Positions 7,196-15,870 of a DNA stretch of 49,429 nucleotides are shown here, in pieces. The stretch's first letter is position 1, and every line of letters starts with the position of its first letter. The notes below the pieces were generated by a model, which saw nothing but the letters and a program-made list of their open reading frames with translations, did no database searches and had not been told where the DNA came from. The translations under genes were made by a program, and so were the position numbers. The stretch is from a virus: the IMG/VR virus record IMGVR_UViG_3300035034_000897, positions 1-49,429 of that record; one strand, given 5' to 3'.

Positions 7196-7941
7196 AAGAG
7201 TTTGTAATAGGGGATATGCACGGGGGCTATAGAGCTCTCGTGCAATGCCTTGAAAGAAGTAAATTCAATTATGACAAGGACAGGTTGATTTGTCTTGGAG
7301 ACGTGGCTGATGGTTGGACTGAGACTGCTGAATGTTTTGAAGAGTTGTTTAAGATAAAGAACTTGGTCTATGTTAGAGGTAATCATGACCAATTTTTGAA
7401 GGACTGGCTCAAGAAAGGTAAGACTCCAGATGTGTGGGTATTACAAGGTGGTCAGAATACAATCAAGTCATACTACAAAAACCCACATCTAATGAAAAAG
7501 CATCTGGCTTTTCTAGCTAAGACTCCATTCTACTATCACGACGAAAGTAATAGAGTATTCGTTCACGGTGGAGTGAGTCAGAAGCAGTATGAGTTAAAAG
7601 ATACAGATAAAATGTTTTTGTGTTGGGATAGGACTATATGGGATAATAGAAAAGATCTCCCAGGGTTTCCATATGATGAAGTCTATGTAGGACATACATC
7701 TATTTGGAGACACTCAGAAACCCCTATCAATGTAGGCAAAGTATGGTATATGGACACAGGAGGGGGATGGGAAGGCAAATTGAGCATAATGGACATAAAT
7801 ACTAAAGAGGTTTTCCAATCCGATGTTGTAGCTGATCTCTACCCTGAGAGTGCAGGTCGTGATCTAGGACTATCTCCGTCTGAGAGATTAGAGATAATAA
7901 AGTTAAGTAAAAAAAGATGGGCCAAGCAGCAGAAGACATGA
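7192..7941 (+). CDS. Lambda-phosphatase-type serine/threonine metallophosphatase
   Basis: A 249-residue calcineurin-like phosphoesterase with all metal-binding motifs of the PPP family in order: GDMHG (D8, H10), GDVADG (D37, D40), RGNHD (N64, H65, D66), then later histidines in VHGG (about 126) and VGHTS (about 163). Length and spacing match phage lambda protein phosphatase and bacterial PrpA/PrpB. Family knowledge: it hydrolyses phosphate from Ser/Thr (or His) in proteins with Mn2+. It starts in an AAAAATATG context overlapping the micropeptide stop. The in-phage substrate is unknown. Confidence 0.9.
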   Translation: MKEFVIGDMHGGYRALVQCLERSKFNYDKDRLICLGDVADGWTETAECFEELFKIKNLVYVRGNHDQFLKDWLKKGKTPDVWVLQGGQNTIKSYYKNPHLMKKHLAFLAKTPFYYHDESNRVFVHGGVSQKQYELKDTDKMFLCWDRTIWDNRKDLPGFPYDEVYVGHTSIWRHSETPINVGKVWYMDTGGGWEGKLSIMDINTKEVFQSDVVADLYPESAGRDLGLSPSERLEIIKLSKKRWAKQQKT

Positions 7942-8102
7942 TAACAGGAGTATGTTGTGCACATTGTGGTGAGTTTCTAGAGTGTGATACCTGTGAAGCC
8001 ATGGAGATACCCAGATACTGTTCTCGTAAGTGTGCCTCTAACGGAGGTTCTGATTACGACTCAGTGTGTGAGCATACTCGTAACCATAATAAATATTACT
8101 AA
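7938..8102 (+). CDS. Small zinc-ribbon-like protein
   Basis: The start is taken at ATG 7938, overlapping the phosphatase stop (ATGA). The 54-residue product has cysteine pairs CCAHCG, CDTC and YCSRKC plus a late C/H pair, consistent with one or two zinc knuckles. It is probably a small nucleic-acid or protein-binding zinc protein; no further call is possible. Confidence 0.6.
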   Translation: MITGVCCAHCGEFLECDTCEAMEIPRYCSRKCASNGGSDYDSVCEHTRNHNKYY

Positions 8103-8112
8103 AGAGAAAAAA

Positions 8113-8442
8113 ATGAGTTGTAGTAAATGTGAAAAAGAGCCAATCAAAGGGGCTTACTATCGTTGGAGAAATGCCAACATAGAAATTGTTGCTTGTAAGA
8201 GGCATTGGTTTGAAATTCGTGAGGTATTAAATGAGGCTCAGAGAACAGATGACACTCAAGAGACTGATAATCCACACGACAATTTAATAAACGATGTGAA
8301 AAACCTTCTTAATGACGTAGAGAACTATGAGTTCCACGACTTTAGGAACTCAGCCTATGCTATGCCTAAAGTAGCTTTAATTACTAGGTTAGAGGCATTA
8401 ATAGAAAAAACTAAAGAGGGTAAATACGATAACATGGAGTAA
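8113..8442 (+). CDS. Small protein with N-terminal zinc knuckle, unknown
   Basis: The start is placed at ATG 8113 (an AAAGAG-rich leader lies just upstream); the longer frame from 7984 overlaps the previous gene. The 109 residues begin with CSKCEKEP and later CKRHW, a potential C2-CH zinc site, followed by an acidic helical part. The role is unknown. It precedes the structured intergenic segment at 8443-8564. Confidence 0.65.
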   Translation: MSCSKCEKEPIKGAYYRWRNANIEIVACKRHWFEIREVLNEAQRTDDTQETDNPHDNLINDVKNLLNDVENYEFHDFRNSAYAMPKVALITRLEALIEKTKEGKYDNME

Positions 8443-8564
8443 GTCAAATTGACTACCTCCACGCTGACCCTTGAAACACAGTGAGGAAGTTTTGGATTTA
8501 ATCTAGGGCTCTCCCCATTCAATTAGGGGGTTAGTTTGAAGGTAGTTAATTGTAATATAAATAT
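8443..8564 (+). ncRNA. Candidate structured RNA or leader between small genes
   Basis: The only sizeable gene-free stretch in the rightward block. Its ends can pair: bases around 8445-8457 (CAAATTGACTACC) pair with 8541-8552 (GGTAGTTAATTG) with one bulge and one G-U. Inside, CCCC at 8513-8516 pairs with GGGG at 8526-8529 as a hairpin, and a CCCT/AGGG pair (about 8468 and 8505) could form a third helix. The shape resembles a small multi-branched leader RNA or riboregulator for the following HTH/zinc-finger gene. I recognise no named riboswitch; covariation data would be needed. Confidence 0.35.
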
Positions 8565-9344
8565 ATGCAAAAAAAAGTAGACAATACTGAGCGTAATGAG
8601 AAAATCGTGGAGGACTATAAACAAGGGAGACCCCTTAGATTAATAGGTCCAGAACATGGGATCACGGCACAAAGAGCCTCCCAGATAGTCCGTGACAACA
8701 TGAGCTCTAAAGAGATAGAGGACCTTAATAATGCTAGAAAACAAGAAACCTTCCTCAAGAATAAGAAGGATATAATCATTAAGCTAAGAGAAGTTCATGA
8801 TATGAGTTATGATGAATATATGGACAGGCATAAGCTCATGAGGACAGGTAAAGTTTGGTCTATATTCCATGATGAGTGTGTGGCTTGTGGTTCTACTGAA
8901 TATATACATCATGTTGATGGCTATTGCAGGCTTTGCAGTATGGAGTATTATAAAGGTAAGCCTAGCATAGTAGAGTCTCAGAGAAAGTCCTCACATAAAT
9001 ACTTTTTAAAAAACAGGAAGGATGTGAACCAACGGTCTAGGGATTACTATGCGAAGAATAAATTCACGTTGATTGAATACCAAAAAGATAAGTATGATGA
9101 AAAGATGTCTACACCAGAAGGTAGAGCCGCTTACAACAAAGCACGTGCAGAATACTATAAGGAAAATAAGAAGGCTATCCTGGCAAATCAGAAACTAATA
9201 CGAGAGAAGAATGATAAAGACCCTGCAAAAAGAGAAGAAAGGCTAGCAAGGTATCGAAAATATTATCATGATAATAAAAAGAAAAAAGATGCTAAAAATA
9301 ATAATACCAGGAAAACCAATACCTCAAAAACGTCCTCGATTTAG
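8565..9344 (+). CDS. HTH plus zinc-knuckle, Lys-rich DNA-binding protein (endonuclease VII/HNH-like)
   Basis: 259 residues, start in a perfect AAATATATG context. Residues about 12-45 look like a sigma region 4-type HTH (IVEDYKQGRPLRLIG, then ITAQRASQIVRD). A zinc knuckle follows (C105, C108, then HH at 115-116, C121, C124), and the last 120 residues are Lys/Tyr/Asn-rich degenerate repeats (YYAKNK, YYKENKK, YYHDNKK). This combination resembles phage proteins of the recombination endonuclease VII or HNH type. The nuclease residues are not clear, so the function is tentative. Its end overlaps the RusA gene by 56 bases. Confidence 0.6.
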   Translation: MQKKVDNTERNEKIVEDYKQGRPLRLIGPEHGITAQRASQIVRDNMSSKEIEDLNNARKQETFLKNKKDIIIKLREVHDMSYDEYMDRHKLMRTGKVWSIFHDECVACGSTEYIHHVDGYCRLCSMEYYKGKPSIVESQRKSSHKYFLKNRKDVNQRSRDYYAKNKFTLIEYQKDKYDEKMSTPEGRAAYNKARAEYYKENKKAILANQKLIREKNDKDPAKREERLARYRKYYHDNKKKKDAKNNNTRKTNTSKTSSI

Positions 9345-9702
9345 AAGAATGGGAAACTTCGTATCCACCTACGACCCATCATCCACTGAAAAAAATGGAT
9401 TAAAGTTACTCGTGCAATCTCAAACAAATAAACAAATAGCTCCACCTATAAAGATGGAGCTTTTTGCTTATATGCCTATTCCGAAGAGTTTCTCTAAGAA
9501 GAAAAAGGCTGAGTTATTAGGTTCCTATCATGTGAAGAAACCCGATCTAGATAATATAGAGAAGTTCTATATGGACTTGATGAGTGGTATCTGTTATCAC
9601 GATGATGCAGAGATATGTGTTAAATCTGCCGTGAAGATATACTCAGAAGACCCTAGGGTAGTTATTCACTTGTCGACTCTAGACGCTGACGTTCAGCCTT
9701 AG
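9289..9702 (+). CDS. rusA: RusA-family Holliday junction resolvase
   Basis: The start is set at 9289 because the product then begins MLKIIIPGKPIPQKRPRF, the standard RusA opening; an in-frame ATG at 9268 would add seven residues. The 137-residue protein carries the catalytic block KKPDLDNIEKF (D86, D88) and CYHDDAEI (D105, D106), matching the acidic triad of RusA. Family knowledge: a dimeric endonuclease that cuts Holliday junctions, useful for resolving recombination or branched replicating DNA before packaging. It ends with TAG and overlaps the 3' end of the leftward giant gene by 41 bp. Confidence 0.9.
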   Translation: MLKIIIPGKPIPQKRPRFRRMGNFVSTYDPSSTEKNGLKLLVQSQTNKQIAPPIKMELFAYMPIPKSFSKKKKAELLGSYHVKKPDLDNIEKFYMDLMSGICYHDDAEICVKSAVKIYSEDPRVVIHLSTLDADVQP

Positions 9703-12700
9703 TCTTGCCAACAGTTTCTAAGCGAGCATCATTCTCTTTCTCCCTTTTCTCAGCCTGCTTAATTTGGGTTGCTACTCTCACAATGTCTTTAGCGATTATA
9801 GGGTTCGCCATTCCTTTGCTATAGGCTCTTCTAGCTGCGTTGAACTCACCTTTGTTGATCAACTGAACCATATCATAGATAATGTTTCTTTGCTTGTCTG
9901 AGATTGGCTTAATGTAGTCAGCCTTTCTAGCATCTGATAGTAACTGAGAGATATTGTTAACAGTATCATTCTGATACCCATAATCAACCTTCCCTGCGTT
10001 GGTTTTTATATTATGGGCTAATTCTCCTTTGACTGTATAGAACTGGTCGAACTCCCTGCCTACAAATAAGTATGCGTTGCCGTATCCAAATGATGTAATC
10101 TTCTCGTCTCCTGCTTGGCTTAGAATATCCCAAGCTGCTGACATTGGATTTTGATCATCTTCTAATGAAAACCCATATTTAGTATACATATCATAAGACG
10201 TTCCAGCCTCTTTCATTAAAGCCTCTATTAATAGGGGAGACCATTTTAATTTCTGAGCTATAGCCGTTTGCCCTAGGGCGACGGCTGTTTGGTTAGTATG
10301 TGGGAAGTATCTTTCTTCTGTCGGGATGTTGGCTAGGTCCATATAAGCTGGCTCTACTGGAGCAGCTTTAGGGAAGGTTTTCATCTTGAACTGCAGTAGT
10401 GTGAACACTTGTCCAATCTGCGTTGAATATGAATTGAACACACCTGTTGGGCTAGTAACATTAAGTGCTGGTGGGACTGGCCCAGTAGCAACGTCCAACC
10501 AATCCTTACCACTAAAGTCAGCACCAAGCTCTGCCTCGGCATACATCATTTTAAGTAGGGATGGGATAGTGTTGTATTGTTCTGCAGCTCTCAGTTTGAA
10601 CACTCCATGTTTATCACTGTGGTAAATATCTGAGAAGTTTCCTAATTGATATGAGTTTAAGTTTTTCAAATCATTGATAGTCTTCTCCAGTTTATCTTGT
10701 TCCTTCTCATCAAGATAAGTGTTGGCTAGTTTTCTCCCCATTTGGAAGTAAGTATTTAGTTCTAGGAAAGATAGTAAAGCGGTTACAAACATATACTTTT
10801 TCATAGAGCTATTCATTCCACCTTTCTTATACTGATTTTCTGCTCCTGTATATTTAGATTTCTTATCGCTTCCCCAGTTACCACCATTAGGCCCAGAACC
10901 ACCCTCTCCTCTTTTCGGTCTAGCGTCTTTTGATAATTTACCTCCACCGTCTGGACCGACATATGATCGGTTGTCTAGAAGTGCCTCTAAGGCTACTGCT
11001 GAAGCTTGTATCCCAACATTAGTATATGGAGTAGCTCTTACAAGCCATCTTCCAACACCGTATTTATCAAACTCTCCTAGATTACCCCAAGGGCCAGTAA
11101 CACTTTTAGCTCTTTCCATAGCAGCTGCTTGCGGCATCCCCATCTTTGTTAGCCTGTCGAACTCTGGGAATCTGTTAGCCATCTCTAGGTAGTCGGGTAT
11201 AAATGTCATTATATTCTCGATGTGCCCCCAAGCTTTTCTGAGTGACCTATTTAATGGATTAGCCTCTATCGCATTCATCTCATATTGGCTAAAAAGCTCA
11301 TTCGCTTTAAATTCTAGAGACCTAGCACGAGTAGCATTTCTACCACCGATTGTTAGGAATGTCTCCCAGTTTGTTCTAGTCTCTTTAGAGGCTGTCCTTG
11401 TTGTTAGTTGTAGGAAATCTTTCATGCCAGATACTAACGGGATGAACTTTGACTTAGATTGAACTAGTGCTGGCCAAGTATCGATAACAAGGTTAGTGAA
11501 TGGGAAGAAGATTTGATACCAACCAGTGGTAGCCTTCTGTGTTCCACTAGCTATCTTTTTAACAAATTTTCCGAATCTACCGATGTCATCAAACCCAAAG
11601 GCTATCTCTAAGGCATCTTTCATGGCTGGGTTGACCTTCATGGTCACAACCTTACCATCATTTTTAAATACAATATAGTTAGCACTGTTAGCTTTAGGAT
11701 ACATAACTCCTTTTCCAGCTGGGATAGGTGTTGTTTCTACTTCCCTTATGAAGTCACCCATCAATTCTTTATTGTTTTGGAATGCTTCATAGATTCTATT
11801 ATATGAGATGTGTCTTCCTGCGGCTTTCATCATTTCTCCTTGAGCCATCATAGTAGAGTAGAATGGATCTTTCCAAGCTTTTAAAGAACCAGCTCTTTGT
11901 TTGGCACTCCCAGATGTTCCTGCGAAAGTATTATACTTGCCATTTGATGTATAAAGATTGTCTCCGCCAGCATCTATTAAATCGTCTAGGAAGTATCTAG
12001 AAGCACTAGCATACCCACCGACTTGATTAAAATACTCTGCCTGTTCTTTGGTGAATTGCCCGATTAACACCCCGATGTCTAGGGTGTGCTTAGCTAGTCC
12101 ATCAAATATGTGGTCATTCTCTGCGAAGTAATCTTTATGCTCTTTATAAACTACAGCGGCCATCTCTTTGTTGGCTTGGTCTTTTGATAGTTTACTGTGA
12201 TAGTCGTTTACCAAGTCACCTATATCATTATATTCTTTCTCGAGCAATGCTATTTCCTGTGGGTCATAATCACCTCGGGTCATCATTTCAACTATCTTCG
12301 TTTGTTCTCCTAGCAAGCGATCTATTTCATTAAACTCAAAGTGCTGTCTTCTGGCTTTTAAATATCCACTATATAGCCTCATCTCTCCATTGTCTTTCAG
12401 TTTTTTAATAAGATAACCCCAAGGCTTTTGCCCCTCTATTTTTACAATCTCTTTTGCTTGATTGAAAGAGTAGAAGTCTCCTTTAGGCATATTTATATTA
12501 GCGTTGTAGATATTCGGGATTGCTCCATTAAACTGAACTTGAGCATGAATGTCTAATCCTGTATCCCTTACACCAGCAGCGTTAGATAAAACTTTAAGTG
12601 CGTGAGAACCGTTCGCCGCTTTCTTTAAGCTCCAGTTCAAAAAATTTAATGGTCCTTTATCAACAACTGTCTTCTTGCCAAATGATATTTGTGAAGCATA

Positions 12701-15700
12701 TCTATTAATATAATCTAGGGACATGTATTTACTAATAACAACATCTAAATCTTTCTTCAAGTTAACATAGGCCTTATCATAATATTTGCCATCTTTTAAT
12801 AGGACGTTGTTGTGTAAATACTTGTGGGCACTTTTAGTCATTGTCGGCTGTTGAGCCATGCGTTGAATAAACACAGCGAACCCCTCTTCCATTACTTGCT
12901 TGGTGCTCATTTTAGCTTTAGCTGTTTCTGATACTCCGTAGAACTCATCAAACAATTTCTCTAGAGATGCCATTGCTATCCTGTCATTGTTCTTTATTAT
13001 ATTGTCTGTAGTTCCCTTAGATAAGTCATAACCATGGGCTAACTCATGAGAAGTAGAAGTGATGTCTGTTAAAGATTTGACTGCTATATTCCCACTTCGT
13101 TGATCAAATATACCAGCAGCCCCTCTTGGAACATCTCCCTCTGATATTTTTTTACCATGTTTTTTCACCAACTTATACATGTCATCATGAAGATTTAGCT
13201 CTTTTTTGAAGAATGGGTTTGTCCTTTTCATTGGCCTAGACTCATAACTGTCTATGCTGTTGGAGAATCCAAACGACTTTTTAGTATAGTCTTCCATCTC
13301 AGCCTCCATTTCCTTCTGGTCTTTTTCTATTGCAGCCTCTTTAGCCTTTTTAGTTTTTAACCTGTCCATATAAGCTTGGTCTGCTGTGGTTGGTGTTTTC
13401 TTTTTAGGTTTAGAAGCTTCTCTAGCCGCAAGGTTCTCAGCTTCTTTCTTCGCCAAGCGATCTTTATAACTAAGCTCATTTTTCTTTTCTATTTTCGGAG
13501 CTTTAGGTTCAGCCTCCTTCGGGGTAGTTTTTTTCTCAGTGGCAGCCCCCATATCAACTCTCATCTCTGTATTGTCTGCGACCTGTTTAGCTGTCTGCTT
13601 TACTGGGGTGGCTTTAGCAGGAGTTGTCCTAGTAGCCATTGGAGTCGCTTTCGCTGGAGTAACAGTTGGCGTAACAGCTGTTGGTATTTTCTTAGAGAAG
13701 TAAGACTCTCCACCGCTTGTGCTGTAAACGTTAGTCCCTCTAGCTGTTTGGACAGCTACATAGTCATAGCCAGACTTGCCATAATTCTTGTTGATAAATG
13801 CAGAAATTTCTTTATGGCTAGACAGTCTTCCTGGAACCTTTATTCCTGCAGACTTCATATTGGTCCTAAGCTTCTCTATGGGCATTTTAGGATTATATAC
13901 ATTGCTAAGAGCGGCTGCACCTTTGTCGGCTGCACCCTGTAATCCTTCTAAGTTTTCATATTGGACAGTATCGCCTTTAGGCTCTGATACAACTTGCCCT
14001 ACTATTGGAGCCGCTACAGCTTTTTTAGGTTGAGCTGCTTTTGTAGCTGCTGCCTGTCCAGATGCAGTTACCTCAGGAACTGATGGAGCCGTTGGGGTGA
14101 TTGTCGCTTTCGCTCCTGGAGTTACTAAAGCATTATTATTTATCTCTGCTATTAGTTCGTTAATCTGTTGGGTAGCTGCTTGATTCGCCCTTAATTGGGC
14201 TAGATTATCATCAGTTATACCAGCTCTTGTGACCTGTGCGTCTATCTTAACTCTCTCTGCTCGTAGCTTCCCTAACTCTATATTTGCCTTAGCTCTAGCC
14301 ACTGATGATTTTTGGTCAGGCAACACGAATGAAGACCCACCAGTAACAGCTTCTTCTCCAGTAACCTGTGGGAACTTTGATGCCCCTGGCTTAGGAGCTT
14401 CTAGGCCTATTAATGGTTTTGGAGTAGTGAGGGGTATTCTTGTTGGTGGAGCAGGTAACTTAGGATTAACCACCTGAGGCATTAATGGTGTCATAGATCC
14501 AGAAGGAAGAGCTCCTTGGGCTGGAGTAGTTGGGCCATTAGTAAGTCTCGCATTCTGAGGGACTTCTTTCGCAGCAGCGATAGTATCATACTGAGGTCCA
14601 CCAGGTTTATTGGTGAAAGGGTTTTTGAACTTAGGGGTGAATCTGTGGAGTAGTGGTCGTTGAGCTTTCCCCCAGTTGGTTATGTTGTATATTAAATAGT
14701 TTACTTGAGGTATTGTTCCTGCTGGAGAAGCTCCTGGTGTCTCTTGCATCGTAACAAGAATAGTTTTTCCAGCACTTGTTTTCATGACATACCCATCGAC
14801 TGCCCCACCTTTTGCATCTACTGTGTGGACTAGTTTAGGAGTATTAGTTTTTAGCTTAGTGGGATCAACTGTCTTTAAAAGATTTTGAGCATCGGTTGTT
14901 CCAGATTCAGCGAACTGGTATGGTGTTTGTTTTGCAACGAACCTATTCACTTGTTTGCCTGTAGTTACAGCAGAAGCAGCCGCTGTCCCATAAAGCATAA
15001 GGAATCCAGCACCCATAGCCCATGAATAGTTTTTATCAACTTTGCCAGGATCAGTTAATATGGCGTTTGTAGTTTCTTCATCTAAGCCATACAGTTTCCA
15101 ACCTTCTTTAGCACTGTTCTCCATCCAGTTAAGAGTCGCTGTGGTCTTTGGGTTTTTTGCACCAGACATTTTCAATTCCTCATATTCTTTCCCTAGCTCA
15201 CCAGCTACTTCTATTATTGGGACACCAGAGTGGGTTAGCATTACTGCAGGTAAAACTCCAGCTCCTGCCATAGCAGCCGCCTCAGTTCCACCCTTACCAG
15301 TTTCAAATCCAAAAGTTGCAGTGTCTACTGCTTTATCTACTGCAGAATTAAATATCTTTTCATAATCAACATCTGCTCCTGTTTTAAGTTTATTCCCAGT
15401 TTGATTAAAAGCCTCAGCTGCACCACCGATTGTTCCACCGATTAAAGCTCCTGCAGCACCAACAACAGCACCACCTACTGTAGTAACAACATCAGCTCCT
15501 TTCTGTAATAGTTTCGGGACTTGCCCAACAGTCTTATTCAGAACATCTAGGTTTCTTAGTGCCCCTTCTTTCATCATGTCTTTAGAGCTTTTTCTTACAA
15601 TAGGCTCTGCAGTATCAGTAGGAGGGAGAGATACTCCAGGTGTCCCTGTGCCAGTTAGCGTTGGAGCAACAGGTGTGCTTGTAGCAACGGGGGCCGCTGG

Positions 15701-15856
15701 AGCAATCTTCGGCTCAGATGTATCAAAAACAGTCCTAGTGATGGGTCTGTTATTTGGTTGTCCAGAGCTGTCAAAAGTGGTGCGACCTCCTGTTTTGGAG
15801 GTATTGCCCTTCTTCAATGACTTGATGAGCTCTGTCTCTTTCATTTTAAATCCCAT
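9662..15856 (-). CDS. Giant virion/ejection-type protein with HELAH metallopeptidase motif
   Basis: 2064 residues from ATG 15856 (AACTATATG); a TTG nine bases upstream is less likely. The first 130 residues are Pro/Thr/Ala-rich and disordered. Gly/Ala-rich hydrophobic segments near 120-155 and 280-300 could be membrane-active. Lys/Glu/Pro-rich linkers reach about 850. HELAHGYD at 937-944 is a zinc-peptidase motif, with a downstream VMEEGFAVF helix as likely third ligand. The remaining 1100 residues are mostly helical. Size, last place in the late operon and architecture fit polyvalent or internal virion proteins ejected into the host. Role inferred; the peptidase might act on peptidoglycan-linked or host proteins. 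Confidence 0.8.
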   Translation of the reverse strand: MGFKMKETELIKSLKKGNTSKTGGRTTFDSSGQPNNRPITRTVFDTSEPKIAPAAPVATSTPVAPTLTGTGTPGVSLPPTDTAEPIVRKSSKDMMKEGALRNLDVLNKTVGQVPKLLQKGADVVTTVGGAVVGAAGALIGGTIGGAAEAFNQTGNKLKTGADVDYEKIFNSAVDKAVDTATFGFETGKGGTEAAAMAGAGVLPAVMLTHSGVPIIEVAGELGKEYEELKMSGAKNPKTTATLNWMENSAKEGWKLYGLDEETTNAILTDPGKVDKNYSWAMGAGFLMLYGTAAASAVTTGKQVNRFVAKQTPYQFAESGTTDAQNLLKTVDPTKLKTNTPKLVHTVDAKGGAVDGYVMKTSAGKTILVTMQETPGASPAGTIPQVNYLIYNITNWGKAQRPLLHRFTPKFKNPFTNKPGGPQYDTIAAAKEVPQNARLTNGPTTPAQGALPSGSMTPLMPQVVNPKLPAPPTRIPLTTPKPLIGLEAPKPGASKFPQVTGEEAVTGGSSFVLPDQKSSVARAKANIELGKLRAERVKIDAQVTRAGITDDNLAQLRANQAATQQINELIAEINNNALVTPGAKATITPTAPSVPEVTASGQAAATKAAQPKKAVAAPIVGQVVSEPKGDTVQYENLEGLQGAADKGAAALSNVYNPKMPIEKLRTNMKSAGIKVPGRLSSHKEISAFINKNYGKSGYDYVAVQTARGTNVYSTSGGESYFSKKIPTAVTPTVTPAKATPMATRTTPAKATPVKQTAKQVADNTEMRVDMGAATEKKTTPKEAEPKAPKIEKKNELSYKDRLAKKEAENLAAREASKPKKKTPTTADQAYMDRLKTKKAKEAAIEKDQKEMEAEMEDYTKKSFGFSNSIDSYESRPMKRTNPFFKKELNLHDDMYKLVKKHGKKISEGDVPRGAAGIFDQRSGNIAVKSLTDITSTSHELAHGYDLSKGTTDNIIKNNDRIAMASLEKLFDEFYGVSETAKAKMSTKQVMEEGFAVFIQRMAQQPTMTKSAHKYLHNNVLLKDGKYYDKAYVNLKKDLDVVISKYMSLDYINRYASQISFGKKTVVDKGPLNFLNWSLKKAANGSHALKVLSNAAGVRDTGLDIHAQVQFNGAIPNIYNANINMPKGDFYSFNQAKEIVKIEGQKPWGYLIKKLKDNGEMRLYSGYLKARRQHFEFNEIDRLLGEQTKIVEMMTRGDYDPQEIALLEKEYNDIGDLVNDYHSKLSKDQANKEMAAVVYKEHKDYFAENDHIFDGLAKHTLDIGVLIGQFTKEQAEYFNQVGGYASASRYFLDDLIDAGGDNLYTSNGKYNTFAGTSGSAKQRAGSLKAWKDPFYSTMMAQGEMMKAAGRHISYNRIYEAFQNNKELMGDFIREVETTPIPAGKGVMYPKANSANYIVFKNDGKVVTMKVNPAMKDALEIAFGFDDIGRFGKFVKKIASGTQKATTGWYQIFFPFTNLVIDTWPALVQSKSKFIPLVSGMKDFLQLTTRTASKETRTNWETFLTIGGRNATRARSLEFKANELFSQYEMNAIEANPLNRSLRKAWGHIENIMTFIPDYLEMANRFPEFDRLTKMGMPQAAAMERAKSVTGPWGNLGEFDKYGVGRWLVRATPYTNVGIQASAVALEALLDNRSYVGPDGGGKLSKDARPKRGEGGSGPNGGNWGSDKKSKYTGAENQYKKGGMNSSMKKYMFVTALLSFLELNTYFQMGRKLANTYLDEKEQDKLEKTINDLKNLNSYQLGNFSDIYHSDKHGVFKLRAAEQYNTIPSLLKMMYAEAELGADFSGKDWLDVATGPVPPALNVTSPTGVFNSYSTQIGQVFTLLQFKMKTFPKAAPVEPAYMDLANIPTEERYFPHTNQTAVALGQTAIAQKLKWSPLLIEALMKEAGTSYDMYTKYGFSLEDDQNPMSAAWDILSQAGDEKITSFGYGNAYLFVGREFDQFYTVKGELAHNIKTNAGKVDYGYQNDTVNNISQLLSDARKADYIKPISDKQRNIIYDMVQLINKGEFNAARRAYSKGMANPIIAKDIVRVATQIKQAEKREKENDARLETVGKTKAERQRLESTSE

Positions 15857-15870
15857 ATAGTTCAATTTAA

